Positions 34,044 to 46,228 are shown, numbered from the stretch's first letter. The stretch: DNA of 64,000 nt from Evernia prunastri (GCA_003184365.1 NKYR01000039.1:247859-311858); one strand, 5' to 3'. Numbers and translations: made by a program. Notes: generated by a model from the sequence alone, not told the origin.

Positions 34044-37000
34044 ATGGCGGACCCTCTCTCTATCTCAGCCAGCATTGCTGGTCTAGTCACAATCACCGAT
34101 ACTGTCTTTCGTCGGGCTTTCAAATTTGTGAAGGCCGCCAAAGGCGCCCCTAACGAGTTGTCAGCTTTGACATCAGCAATGGGTGCTTTGTCCGGAATCC
34201 TACATAATCTTGATCTGATTGCAAGTCAGTTGGAATGGGAGACATTCGACACAACAGTCCAAACGAATCACGTACAATCCTGTCTTCAGACCGTGGAAAA
34301 GGTCAAGAAGGTCCTCAATAAGATCGAATCATCAACCGGAGGCAAGACAATCAAGAGGCTCAAGTGGCCTTTTTCTGTTCCCGAAGCCAAGGATCTTTAT
34401 ACAAAAATCGAAGGACATAAAACAACACTTAGCCTCGCTCTCACCGCCGATGGCATTTCGGGTCTCCTCCAAGCCCTGTCGAAACAGAAGGATCTCCAGA
34501 GCGGAATCGATCACATCAATTTTGAACTTCAACAAAGACGGAACATTGAAACGCGCATTGCCATTACGACCGAACGGCGAAAGGTCCTGGAGTGGATCCA
34601 ACCATATGATCCGCATCAGAATCACGAAATGAGCTTGAGACTCAGGCATCCCGGCACGGGCCTTTGGTTCCTTGACAGTGACGAGTTCAGATCTTGGCTG
34701 AGCGGCTCTTGCGTGAACCTCTGGTGTTATGGTATACCTGGTGCAGGAAAAACCGTCCTAGCGTCTTCGGTCATTCAGGAAGCCTTAGGACGAAGCTCTC
34801 CCAATATTGCAGTGGCTTTTTTCTACTGCGACTATAAGATGCCTGCAACGCAGGATCCTCGAAACATCATCGGTTCTCTCGTTTGTCAATTTGCTTTACA
34901 AGATGAACAGAGTTTTGAGAAGCTTCGTGCATTTTTTGAAAAGCAAAATCCGGTAGATCGGCCTGCCATCAGCTTCAGTGTGCAAGAACTATGTGATCTG
35001 CTTGTCAGCATGGCTTCCAATTTCAACGAAGCTTTGATTGTCGTCGATGGGTTGGACGAGTGTGGAACCCAGGCCAAATTTGTCACAAGACTACTCTCCA
35101 GCTTCAACCAACGCGATGAAGCAGGCAACATCAAGACTTTGTTCCTCAGCAGAGACGAGCAAGAGATTCGCGAAGCTCTAGAGGAACATAATCAGGTGTC
35201 CATCGCTGCGAAGAGCAGTGACCTCAGGTTGTTTGTTGGGGCTGAGATTGAAATCAGAACTCGCAATAAGGACCTCCGCATCAAAGATGATTCACTAAAA
35301 CAGGAGATAATGGAACGGCTGGTGGAAGGCGCCGAGGGTATGTAAGTGGACAATTACAGCGTTTGATCTTCGCTTTGATTTCATCGATCAACGAGCCAAG
35401 CAAAGATTGGTTTAGATCATCTAAACTAAGACGTAATCAGGTTTAGATGGGTTACCTGTCAAATGGACCACCTATGCGAGTTACCGAATGACGCTGCCCG
35501 TCGGAAAGCCCTCAATTCGTTGCCTCCTACATTGCACGCGACATACGAACGGATACTTCAGAGGGTCAATAAACGCAACAAAGAGGTACAGCAGCTGGTC
35601 CAAAGAACGCTACGGTGGCTTGTGTGCTCAGAATATCGGCTCAGCTTCGCAGCTTTATGCGAGGCAATATCGGTAAACCCCGGAGACACAACGCTTGATC
35701 GGACAGCAATTTCGGAAGAGGACGAGGTTCTTCGGTGGTGCGGTAGTTTGGTGCGGAGATCGGCATTGGGACAAAGCCTGGAGCTGGCCCACTTCACTGT
35801 CAAGGAGTTTCTCACGAGTGGCATAGATCTCCTCGATAGTGAGTTCGGGTCTTATCATTTCGGATCGGATGCCGACGCTACGTTGGCAGAGACATGTCTC
35901 ACCTATTTGTCCTTTAAAGAATTTACCCACCGCGGCAATATCACAGAAAAGGCCTTGCACCAGGCGCTGCAAACCTTTTCATTCCGTTTTTATGCTGTTG
36001 GCCGCTGGGCGGAACATGCCCGCAAGCATATGACCAAGCCGAAGGTTTGGTCTCTAACGCAGCATCTCATGCACCCATCCAAGTCGCTCGTATTCTTTTC
36101 TTGGGCCCAAGATTTTGTTAGGTTATGGTCCATCCTTGACGATATGGTCGTGTATGACCAAGATATGGACAATTACACCAATTCAACACCCTTCAAGTGG
36201 AATGACTTAGCAACAGCAAGTCCGTTGCATTTCGCTGCCATGCTAGCCCTTCCTGACTGTTGTGAATGGTTGCTACAGAAAGGGTGCTCCATCAACCAGT
36301 CCAGTGCATTTAGCAATCCTCTCGGATGTGCTCTGTTGGGAGACGCTGCTTTGGCAGGTGATGGCTGGAAGGGAAGGCTGAATGACTTCGAAGATTCGCC
36401 CTTGGTCACTGTGAAACTACTCATAGAAAACGGAGCGGACGTTCATCGAGACCTCTTCAGAGGAACATCAGCTTTTTTGATTGCTGTATATAGATACGAC
36501 GCCATGTCGTGTATCGAACTTCTGCGCAAAGGGGCGGTTATCGATCCAGATGCCGCTGTACAACTTTCAGAGGATGATCTTTACGAACTAGCACGTGAGA
36601 TTTGGGACGGAGTCAGTACAGTTAGCCTTCGGCCTGAGGATCGGGTGATTTTGCTAAATGCCGCACTATCCAACGACGAGTTCTCCAAGGACAGCCCATG
36701 CAGCGTTTTAGCTCACAGATCTCAAGAATCGGTTGCTGTACGTGTCGACTACCTGGAGCCCTTTTGCAAAGCTGCTTACTTCGGCCAACTTAGCGTTGTC
36801 GAGCAGATCGTCCAGCATCTCAAGTTTGATATAAATAAAGCTAGCGATCGATTTGGACGGTCGGCGCTCCATCTAGCCACGTCAAGTGATCATATCGACA
36901 TCGTTCAATCTCTTGTAAAGCACGGAGCTGATTACAAGTTGCTTGATTATGAAGGCCGCACGCCGCTACACGCTTCAGTGCAGGAACCGAGTTGCCATCG

Positions 37001-40000
37001 CTGTCTTGAGTTTCTATTAGGCCTAAAAGTTGATGTCAATTCTCGCGATCAACATGGGCTTACCGTGTGGCATGTGGCCGCCTTAGTAGGTAATACCCAC
37101 GCGTTGAGCGTTCTCGGAGGCTACATAGCGGATGGACAACTACAAGTTCATCAGAAGGCGAACGATGATAGGACCGCTCTACACTGTGCTGCGCAGTCTT
37201 CTTCTAAAGAGATCCTGGTCTTCTTAATGGATCACTACAGCAAGAGCGCTGTTCGTGATACGACATTAGACGGCTTTACCGCCTTGCACTATGCTGTAAA
37301 AACCAAGTCGCTAGGTGCAGTACAATACTTGATTGATCACGAGTCCGATGTTCATGCAACAACCAAAGATGGCTCCAATACCCTTCATTGTGCCGTCGGG
37401 AAAAGTTCCATCGCTGGTCACGAGATTATTAAATTGCTGCTTGAAAGTGGTGTTGATTCGTGCAAGGTTCGCAAGGACGGGATGACACCAATCAACCTTC
37501 TGCTATCCAAGTATTCATCACACAGTTCACAAGAGCTCGAGGCAATATTGGACATTCTTGCTAAGGATGCCAGATCACTTGGTTCAACTTTTGGGGCGGG
37601 ACTGACTGCGCTACATCAGGTTTGCCAACTATATGATAATGAGGGATCCCAATGGAGGCCTGGAGCTCTTAGGATATTACTTCGGAATGCTGCAGATCTA
37701 GAAGAGTGAGATAATACAGGCAAGACGGCGTTGATGTACCTTGTCGAAGCTTGGAAGACAAGATTCCCAGGATATCGCTCTGTAAATGTCTCAGATTTGT
37801 CCCTCACTATGATCAAAACGTTCTTGGACAACTCAAACAACGAGGACTACCTTTCAAAGGTGTGCGCAGATCCTCAAATCTTGTGTCTAGCACTCTTCTC
37901 TCAAGACGAAGAATTAGCCTACAAGATCCTTGAATACACCCCTCCAGTGGACGCAAAAGTCTATGAGATCTCGGAGATCTCTGGAATGAGCTCTCTTGAA
38001 GTGGCTTGCCAGTTTGGGTGTAACCGTCAAATCTTAGAAATTCTTCTTGGAAGATCGAACGTCGACCGTGGTGCAGCTGGTTTGAAGAGCGGACTTCTCG
38101 TTCTTACTTGCAAAAGGGGTTCAAAGAGAAAGAAGACTGTGATCGACCTTCTGGACTTGGGCTTCGATCCGAGTGACCGCACCGTAGAGGGCGTATCTGC
38201 GCTGATGTTAGCCTCAAGCGCAGGTGACTTAGAGCTTGTAGAGATTCTGATTCACCATGGCGCCGACGTGTTTGCTATAGACCACGACGGCTGGAGTGCA
38301 ATACATTTCGCTTTGCTATCTAATTGCGAAGAACTGTGGCATCTTCTTCGGAGCGTTGTAACGAACTGGAACGCAGTTGTTAAAGTGGACTTGAGTGAAA
38401 TAAGGTCTCGAGATGTAACTGCACTCCATCTAGCTGCCGGTCGCAATAGCTTCGCGCTTGGATTTCTACTTGATAATGATCTTATTTGTGATATCAACCA
38501 CGTTACGGATCAGCAAGAGACAGCGCTCTACGTGGCTGTTCTTTATGGAATCCCAAGAAATGTTGACTTGTTACTTGAGGCACATGCGGATACTACTCTA
38601 TCCTCGTCTGACGGATATCTCCCTCTGCACTTGGCCGCTTATCATGGAGCAATGGAGATAGTCAAGATCTTTGCGAGAAGGGGAGCTAATTTGCTTCTTC
38701 AAGATAACTCCGGCTTCACTCCCGAGCTCATCGCCCGAAAAAGGGGCTATCTCGATGTAGCCAACTTCTTGAAGGAACAGACATCAATAGGAGATGGTGA
38801 TGAACCCATTCTTGAGTACCGTACTTTAAATTACTAACTGGCGATTACTCACAGGAATTTCTCTTGAAAATAGTAACAAGAGATTGGGGATCCCTATCGC
38901 GCCGCTGCGCTTAGCCATCGAACTTGAAGACATCGATCTTTGTCAAGGCCTCTTAATGCAAGGTGCCGATACTGACAGTGGCTTCTTGGACTACCAATCC
39001 AATGCACAAGACCCTTACCTCATACAAGGATGCACACCATTTCATTACGCTGCATTTGCCGGTAACTTCCAGATTCTCCAGGCTTTATTCGAGAAAGCGC
39101 CTCGAGAAATATTACGCTGTTGTCAACCCGTCCACCCAATACATCTAGCTGTAGCGGGTGGTCATTTAGAGTGCGTGAACCTGATCCTCGATCAAGCTCG
39201 CAAAGGTACGACACCGTCTCCAACTCTCTAGAGTGTATCTCACTGAACAAGCCAAAGTTGATCGAGGAACGCTTTCAGGCCACGTTTGCGAAGGAAGCTA
39301 AAATCTCAACCATGTAGTCAATATTTCTGTTTGTCCATCTGGCTCTAGTTGGCCGATGCATCAGACGTCCAGTCACACTTTCTCAAGTATGAGCCTTGCC
39401 CTGGCCACGCCCTTGGAGATAGCCGCTGCACTCGGCGAGTGCGATATTGCAAGGTCTCTTATCGAATCTGGAGCTTCTGTTGACGGAGTTAATGAACAGT
39501 TTTCGACCCCCTTGCATTTCGCAGCAATTCAGGATCAAACGCAAGTGATCGGGCTTCTTGTTCACTCTGGCGCGAACCCGAACGCTGTTGATTCTGAACT
39601 TGGGAGTCCATGCATGTACGCTGCGCGGTGTGGCTTTCTGGATCCTATCCAAGCGTTGATAGAGGGGGGAGCAGATCCCACGTTGCAAGACAAGAATGGC
39701 AGAACAGCTCTCTTTCACGCAGCTTGTTACTGGCATTACAACATCGTGGTTTTCTTGATCAACACCATGAAAAAAGTCGAGCTGGGTGCAGAGATAGAGC
39801 AAGGACTATCGGTCCTGTCAATCATCTTGTCTTGGAGTGGACCTCCCATCCAATCATTCTTGCTCAATTTAGCGCCAAATCCCAGCGCTTACGAACCCCA
39901 TCAAGGCAACGTTTTAGTCGCCACTGTGAAGACCAACAATCCTGTCTACTTAAAAAGACTGCTGCGACGATTGCCAAAAGAACTCATACCGCGGTTACTG

Positions 40001-40327
40001 ACACATCGAACTCTAAGGCATGGCACGCCACTCTACGCAGCGGCTACATATCCGTCAGAGAATGCCATACACATGCTCCTCGATGCAGGCGCAGACCTCG
40101 AGCTCGAAGGTGGCGACCACGGCACCCCGCTGATGGGCGCCTGTGCAGCAGGCCGTCTCGAAGTCGTGAAGGTTCTCGTGGGTAAAGGTGCAAAGACCTC
40201 CTACACACAAGATGGGGAGCTTTTCAGTGTCCTCTCCGCGGCGAGACTTCATCCAAAAGTCACGCGATGGTTACTGGTTGGCAGGTTCACGGAAGGTCCT
40301 TTGTTAATTGGGAACGGTACAATCTAG
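34044..40327 (+). CDS. NACHT-ankyrin STAND protein, interrupted by one TGA
   Basis: Four exons: 34044-35341, 35441-38796, 38855-39205 and 39318-40327, 2,004 codons in one consistent frame. ATG 34044 begins the fungal STAND N-terminal domain (MADPLSISASIAGLV, PigL_N/Helo-like type). The NACHT ATPase follows, with Walker A GIPGAGKT (residues 230-237) and Walker B ALIVVDGLDEC (about 330-340). Then come the winged-helix-like MDHLCELP/LPPTLHATYERIL block and a long ankyrin array (for example DGFTALHYAVKTKSLGAVQY, GRTPLHASVQ, DGYLPLHLAAYHGAMEIVK). Introns of 99, 58 (TACTAAC branch) and 112 nt keep phase. The only lesion is TGA at 37707-37709 (codon 1189) inside LEE-DNTGKTALM, where CGA (Arg) would fit. 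The role is a signal-sensing NTPase in fungal non-self response, inferred from the family. It may be annotated as two genes. Confidence 0.85.
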
Positions 40328-41097
40328 AAAGGACATGATGACATGAGAACGGATCTTTGGCTGATATCTTTCTAGAACAGAATCCCCAACGCGTATATCT
40401 TGAGACACCCGAAAGGGAAGTTCTGCTACTCAGTCTCTGATGACCGAGAACCATTCCAGATGGACACATTTGCAAGCAGACTGTTGTTGGGATATTTGAT
40501 TTATTGCTATATAGACCGGCGTCGCTGGCTAGAAGATACAACAACAGTCTTTGATTGATTGAAATATTCAACATATTTTTACCCCGGGGCCACCACACTC
40601 GGTGCCCTTGTGCCTGCCCGCCCTTGGATCTGCTTGAGCCGAAGCGAATTAGTAGTATTTATTTGGTAGTGTGTAAATGTGATTGCGCCGTCCCACGCCG
40701 AGGTGAACTAACAAATAGAGGCCTGGACTGGGGTTCTTTCGTACCCCAGCGCTAGGGAAAGTCTTGTATCTATGGGGACATGCGTTGGAGTGGTGATGGC
40801 AAGCTTTGGGGTCAGGTACGGGCGAGGCTGGGGGGGGGGAGATGGTATGCAATTACTCTGGGTGAGACATCGAATGAAGAGCCTGTTGCATGGAGAAATG
40901 TTATGGTCTGAATGGACCAAATTGTGCCACGAATCCTCAGATAAGAACAGCCTCGCCATGGCCTTTCCGTGAACAGATGATCCCTGAAATGCGCAATTGA
41001 GCCCCAGTCCTGATGAGGTAAATAGGTAGTGTCTCATGAAACAGTCCGAGATGTGGTGGATCAAAAGAAAGTGACTACGGGGTCACCGTCGAGACGG
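40328..41097. other. intergenic
   Basis: Lies between converging genes. No gene or repeat apart from a short G run near 40831. Confidence 0.45.
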
Positions 41098-41895
41098 TTA
41101 TATTCGTGAGACCTGTGAGTTATCAGATCCCGGGCGGGACCGAGGTCTAAACTCAAGATAGCGGATATTCTTCCTCTCGTAAGAATGGCATTCCCCGAGC
41201 GTCCCTTCCAAGTAACGGCCAAGCTCCTCCCTCTGTTTTTCCAGCGCCGATACAAACCTCATGTGATGGGCACTGCCGAAGTAATCCCCCGGAACCGACC
41301 AAACGTCACCCCTGTCAACACGGCCGGCATCCTCGAACCACATGGGATCGCATTCCAACTCCAGGGCAACGTTTTGGAACATGGACATGCTTCCAAGGCC
41401 CTGGGTGAATGGGAGTTTATGCCATGGATGCCGTAGGAAAGTGCAGTTGAGGAGGATGATGCGGCAAGTCTTCCGCGCACGATGCGTGCTTGCGAGTTTG
41501 GAGAAGAGGTCCTTGTAGTAATGGTCGACGTCGGGTTTGAAGGTCCAGGGACGCTCGGATGCATAGTCAATCATGTCCATTGATACTTCGATATATTGCA
41601 AACAGTTGGCGACCTCTTGACTTAGGCCCTGCGTTATTCCCCTCATCCTCGAGGTGTCCTTGAATCCAAATCTGAAATGGAACTTGGTCTGGGAGTAGAA
41701 TATATATATAGCCTCGCGCCGTAATGCTTTAGAGGCTCCCAGAAGGCCGAGACTAGGGCTAGTTGATGCACTGTAGCAGCGTTCATCCGTGAAGACGTAT
41801 TGGTAGACGAGGTGTCGTATTTCAGGAGGAATGACCCTCAGAGAGCCAAGTTCTGTTCGCGCAGGCGAGTTCGGAAGTTCAGTACCTGTAGACAT
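41098..41895 (-). CDS. F-box-like (2EXR-type) hypothetical protein
   Basis: 265 residues from ATG 41895 in one exon. After a short leader, LRVIPPEIRHLVYQYVF matches the short LPxEIRxxIY helix pair that opens many fungal F-box-like/2EXR proteins, followed by LLGASKALRREAIYIFYSQTKFHF. The rest is globular without known motifs. Such proteins are numerous in filamentous ascomycetes. A role as substrate adaptor of an SCF ligase is conceivable but not shown. Intact. Confidence 0.75.
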   Translation of the reverse strand: MSTGTELPNSPARTELGSLRVIPPEIRHLVYQYVFTDERCYSASTSPSLGLLGASKALRREAIYIFYSQTKFHFRFGFKDTSRMRGITQGLSQEVANCLQYIEVSMDMIDYASERPWTFKPDVDHYYKDLFSKLASTHRARKTCRIILLNCTFLRHPWHKLPFTQGLGSMSMFQNVALELECDPMWFEDAGRVDRGDVWSVPGDYFGSAHHMRFVSALEKQREELGRYLEGTLGECHSYERKNIRYLEFRPRSRPGSDNSQVSRI

Positions 41896-43023
41896 TCTGG
41901 CCGAGTAAACGTTCTTGGTGTTACAGAAAATGATATTCTCTTGATGGAAGAGAAAGCTCTAGCATGGACTAGGTTGAATTAATATCCTTTGGCCAGTATA
42001 CTTGGCAGATGAGAATCTTTGCGTGGGTCTACGCAATTTTCAGGATCATTGTACTTCCTGCAGAGATTTAAAAGCAGCTAGAACGCGGGTTCCACAGTCT
42101 TGGCTGGTATTGGCTTGGCGAAAAGTATAAGAAACCTCTCTCCTAGAGACAGACAATTTAGATACCCTGAAACAGCTGAATCTAGAGGGCAGCCCTTTGA
42201 CTGAAAGTGTTACAGATAACGTGTTGGCGGATCTCAAGAAAAGAACGCGAAGCGTAAGAATTTACCCAGGAGATTTTCGTCCTCGAAGCAACACTGCTGG
42301 GCTTCTTGGAGACATGAGCATAGCTAGAACGACACCACACATTTCAATCGGAAGATGAGGGCCGAGGCAAGTGGCTACTTTTAAGAATGTGGATCTGTTC
42401 CCTCTAGACCCACTTCTCGAAGCCTTGACCGCTCAGTCGACCGCCCAGTCGAAAGACGCCATTTTTCTCCCGCGTCGTCTCCCGAGATCCACATCATCGT
42501 CTAGTACTTTCCCCAAAACCTGCGATACCAGCCCTGAAATCTGCATGTAGGAGGACATGAGCGAATGAGAAAAACGAGCAGAATCAACGCAAGACTGAGG
42601 GTTGTGCGGGATGAGGCGAAATTTCGGGTCTGTAAGGGGAAGACGCCGAGGTAGTTAGCCTTGGGCGTTTGGAAATCTTCCTCCCAGATAGATTCTTCAG
42701 TGACAAGACACTCGCGAGGCTCTTTCGGAGATCATTGACGTGGGGAAACGTGGAGCTTTGATGCTCTTCTATTTGCAGACCTGTTACTCTAGAATTTACA
42801 ATACAAAGGTCACCAACGAGGCATGTTCTCGCTGCTGTAAATGCATCATTCACTTGTAGATCAGAATGTACTTCCATCTCACCCTGGAGTGGCTCCTCTA
42901 TCTTCTCACAACGAATACTAGATAGGTACTGTTGTAGAGTGGAATACAAGTATTTGCTTTAAGCTAATTGTCATTCCTCTGGTGAAATACATGCACTGAA
43001 GACTGTCGTTGTTCGATTTGCAA
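41896..43023. other. intergenic with a possible LRR relic
   Basis: No intact gene. The segment 42131-42358 is described separately. A minus-strand frame at 42584-42949 lacks an ATG and is not supported. Confidence 0.4.
42131..42358 (+). pseudogene. possible leucine-rich-repeat C-terminal relic
   Basis: 75 codons, open from just after a TAA (42128) to TGA (42356), read as a protein-like chain with the LRR pattern LDTLKQLNLEGSPLT, then a basic tail. No start or upstream repeats were found. Either a remnant of a larger gene or chance. Confidence 0.25.
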
Positions 43024-43313
43024 TTTGACTCCGTTTTCGTGGGAGCTCCGTTTTGCCTCCGTTTTTCCTATAATCTGGCTCCTCCGATTTGACTCCCTTT
43101 TGGTGGGCTCCGTTTTGCGTCCATTTTGCCTCGAACCCGACTCTTCCGATCTGACTCTATTTTTGTGGGAGCTCGGTTTTGCCTCCGTTTTGCCTACAAC
43201 CTGGCTCCTCCGATTTGGCTCCGCTTTGGTGGGCTCCGTTTGACCTCCGTTTTGGTGAAGTAATATTTTGCCTCCGTCTTGGTGAGAGCTTGATTTTGCA
43301 TCCGTTTTGCCTA
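43024..43313. repeat. TCCGTTTTG minisatellite, block A
   Basis: Degenerate tandem sequence built from ctccgttttgcc and ctccgttttggtg(ag) units, with a longer module (acaatctggctcctccg, then atttggctcc) recurring within it. Block B continues it after the LINE insertion. Confidence 0.85.
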
Positions 43314-43328
43314 CAATCTGACTCCTTT
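43314..43328. repeat. LINE target-site duplication, left
   Basis: caatctgactccttt, identical to 44031-44045. Confidence 0.9.
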
Positions 43329-44030
43329 CCCCTGCCCAGGCAGGGAACTTATATGACGGCAGGTTCGACCACCACAAGATGCTGAGGAAGGCTGAGAGCT
43401 CGGTCGCTGTCCAAATGAGAAGCGGCAAAATCGGGCTTAACGCATTCCTCAACAGGATAAGGGTTCCAGGTATCGACCCCGACTGCAGGTGCGGATGGAG
43501 AAGACAAGATGTCAAGCATATCCTCCTCTTCTGTCCGAGATCGCGGGAGGATAAACCACGGCTACTTGCGGAGGCGGGTACCAGGGACTTCCAGACAATG
43601 CTGACCACGACCAAAGGGATCCGGGTAGCGGCAAGGTGGATGGTTAACTCCGGCTGGTTAAACAGCTTCGAGTTGGCCAGCGAACAACTCCAACGGTCAA
43701 GACTACCCCTCGGGGTAGAGGAGACCATTAAGCCCAAAAAGGGCGCACGAAGAAGCGATCGTACCCGCCTCTAGAGGCGGGGGCGATCAGAGATACAAAA
43801 GTCAGAGAATAGAAGAGTCGGCGCAAAGAAGTAGAGAGATGTGCGGTGGTGTAATAGGGCTCCTAAGGAGCACAGCAGAAGGGAGAGCGTACTGTTTAGT
43901 TGAAGTTTTTGTCCAGAGGTTCGCCCTCAGGTTTCTTCAACGCCCAGCCGTAAAGCTGGTTCAGCGTTAATGTTACCCTCATTAGCTTACATCAAGTAGC
44001 TAGCATAGGCGTATAAAACAATCAATCAAT
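43329..44030 (+). mobile_element. 5'-truncated Tad-like LINE, 3' end only
   Basis: A 702-bp insertion lies between perfect 15-bp target-site duplications (43314-43328 and 44031-44045). It carries the last part of ORF2, a 3' untranslated region of about 250 bp, and a (CAAT)n tail at 44019-44034 instead of poly(A). It sits in the TCCGTTTTG minisatellite, splitting blocks A and B. 5' truncation is the normal outcome of target-primed reverse transcription. Confidence 0.9.
43379..43774 (+). pseudogene. LINE ORF2 C-terminus (zinc-knuckle region)
   Basis: The frame is open from the insertion point; 43379 is its first ATG. The product has KAESSVAVQMRSGKIGLNAFL and then DCRCGWRRQDVKHILLFC, the C-x-C-x8-H-x4-C knuckle found after reverse transcriptase/RNase H in Tad-group LINEs. 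The reverse transcriptase domain itself is absent. Confidence 0.88.
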
Positions 44031-44045
44031 CAATCTGACTCCTTT
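44031..44045. repeat. LINE target-site duplication, right
   Basis: caatctgactccttt, identical to 43314-43328. Confidence 0.9.
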
Positions 44046-44232
44046 AACCTGGCTCAGTTTTGCCTGCAATGAGGTTCCTCCGATTTGAATCTGTTTTGGT
44101 TAAATTTATTTTGCGTCCGTTTTGGTGAGAGCTCCGTTTTGCTTCCGTTTCGCCCACAATCTGGCTCCTCCGATTTGGCTCCTCTGTTTTGGTAAGAGTT
44201 CCGTTTTGCCTCCGTCTTCGTGGGCTCCCTCT
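44046..44232. repeat. TCCGTTTTG minisatellite, block B
   Basis: Continuation of block A with the same modules (cacaatctggctcctccg, gcgtccgttttggtgagagc). It was contiguous with A before the LINE landed. Confidence 0.85.
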
Positions 44233-45825
44233 ACATTATCCACCGTCACATATATTGCCCACCTTAGTCTCTTATACCCAACCCACGAGCGCAACCTCCG
44301 GCAGCCTTTGACCATGGACGTCAAAAATTAGTGGTACTTGGTGTCTGCACAATAAAATATACATTTTCATGCATACTCCAAGGTGGATTTCAAATTTCCT
44401 GATACTGGCTGAGACCGCAAACACCGAGAGCTTCAGTTTCTGAGCTGTTACAGTCCTGAAGGCTCTGTCTACACCTAATGCTATCTGAGCGCTAATTTTG
44501 CAGCATACAAACCCAACACCAACAGTAACTTGCAATTCTTCAAGCAGGTCAAGGGGCTTTTCGGCCACGAGAGTTGTTCATCTGAATGGGAGAGGTCTAG
44601 ATCAAGTAAATTTTGGATTTCTACTTCCAAAGCGGGCAGCAATTCCTACCTGACTCAGTGTGCTCGCAGCTTCTCCGGTCGCAGCGTAGTGACACGTGCC
44701 TTATGCCTACGGATTGCTTCTGGATCGATCTGTGTCACATTGCTCATGATACAAGCGACCTTTGAGTTGCTCGCGCTGAGCAACGCTTTACATCTCGCTC
44801 GCTTGGTATCTTTTCCATCTCCCCACGAAATCAACGCCATCCTTCTTGCGCTCTTGTTCCCATGTACTGACTTCCTTTCCTGTTGCATGAGTGTTGCTTA
44901 AGATTTTGGATGCTGAGAAGGTATTTGAGCCGGAGGAACGATTTCGAAGCTCATGTCTGGTCCTATCGCTGGGTTTTGCGTCTGCTGAGTAGTAGGATCC
45001 CCCGCGTGGGCTGTGTATCCAAAGGCCACCTCAACAGCTAATCTCTTCAGCGGTATCTTCGTGGCCCCTTGTTTTGTGACCTTCTACGTGCTGGTCTCTC
45101 AGGTACTGAAAGAAGGGTGACCCCGACTCGTCAACGGCAACAGGGTATCATTTATCCAGGCAGGCGCGTACAGCTTTAACATCTTACGCGGTCGTGCTCT
45201 GACATGTTGTGGATAGTGTAAAAGTCAAGTCAAATGGTTTTGTCGCCGCTTGAGGCGATCGAAGATGACGAAGATAAAGCGTCTTCACAGTCTGAATTTA
45301 TGAGACTGATTGGCTTAGCTCGCAAAATGAATGGGTTTGGCTATTGGACAGCCTTAAGTATGGTGGGAGGAACCGCGTGGCATTTGGTGACCTGTTACGG
45401 ATGAAGCGCTAGAATACTCTTTTTTTGCGGTGAAAGTCTTCGCCCTCGGTGGAAAGCGAAGACTGTTGTATTGTGCTACTGAAGGATCTAAATTATCTAG
45501 GTAGTTAGGCTAAATGCAGAAAATTGCTCCCCGGCTACGCCTCATCCAATAAATACAAGTACTAAACGCTGTAGACGATCTCGAAACATGGTGGCAAAGC
45601 ACCCCACCAGCATCAACTCTACCCGTAACAACAGAAGCCCGTCAGACAGGATGATCAGGCTGCTGGCCGCTATGGATTCAAACGAGAATGCAGACATAGC
45701 GACCAAAATCCGTATATTCCCTTAGGAAGAACAGCATTCGCAAGAGGCCTCACAAGTCTGACGCCGGACAGAAGAGAGAAGTCTTCGCAGTGCAACAGCT
45801 CCCCCCCTTTAGTACCCTCCAGTTA
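44233..45825. other. region between minisatellite arrays with coding-like fragments
   Basis: No intact gene. Protein-like fragments occur on both strands. On minus around 45130-44800 there are overlapping open frames (one contains GSPFFQYLRDQHVEGHKTRG, another RLAVEVAFGYTAHAGDP). On plus there are a 56-codon ORF (45234-45404, FGYWTALSMVGGTAWHLV) and a 45-codon ORF (45588-45725). Probably decayed genes or element remnants. Confidence 0.35.
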
Positions 45826-46013
45826 CTCTCCGTTTTGCCTCCGTTTTGGTGAGGTAATATTTCGTCTCCGTTTTGGCGAGCTCCGTTTTGGTTCCGTTCT
45901 GGTGAGGTAGCATTTGGCCTCCGTTTTAGTGGTCTCCGTTTTGCCTTCGTTTTGGTGGGCCTCTATTTTGGTGTGAGTTTATTTTGTCTCCGTTTTGGTG
46001 AAGTAATATTATT
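45826..46013. repeat. TCCGTTTTG minisatellite, block C
   Basis: Same family as A/B with cctccgttttggtgaggtaat units. The stretch 45848-45925 is repeated almost in full at 48373-48450 (tatttcgtctccgttttg onward), showing a higher-order repeat of about 75 bp or more. Confidence 0.85.
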
Positions 46014-46122
46014 TTTATTATTAATAATATTATTAGGGAGTTTCAGACCACTCTTCCTTTTTGCCGTGGATCTGTGGATCTGTGGATTTGTGATCTTTTT
46101 TTATTTAGTGCGCTGCGAATTA

Positions 46123-46181
46123 ACCGTATGGGATACACGCTACACTTTGTATGGGCCACCCCAACGCTAATGCCACCCCAA
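46123..46181. repeat. terminal inverted repeat, left (Fot1/pogo)
   Basis: Begins accgtatgggatacacgcta and ends gccaccccaa; reverse complement of 47944-48002. Confidence 0.95.
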
Positions 46182-46228
46182 TACTGATTTTTTCAATTAT
46201 TCTACCTACCCACCCACATACATAATTA

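Noticed and set aside
37704..37720. Possible mini-intron (GTGAG...ACAG) removing the TGA of the NACHT-ankyrin gene
   Set aside because: Only about 14 nt, far too short for splicing, and the ankyrin pattern needs the surrounding codons.
42964..43737. 257-codon minus-strand frame across the minisatellite and LINE
   Set aside because: It is the antisense of a LINE fragment plus tandem repeats; the residues are repeat artefacts.
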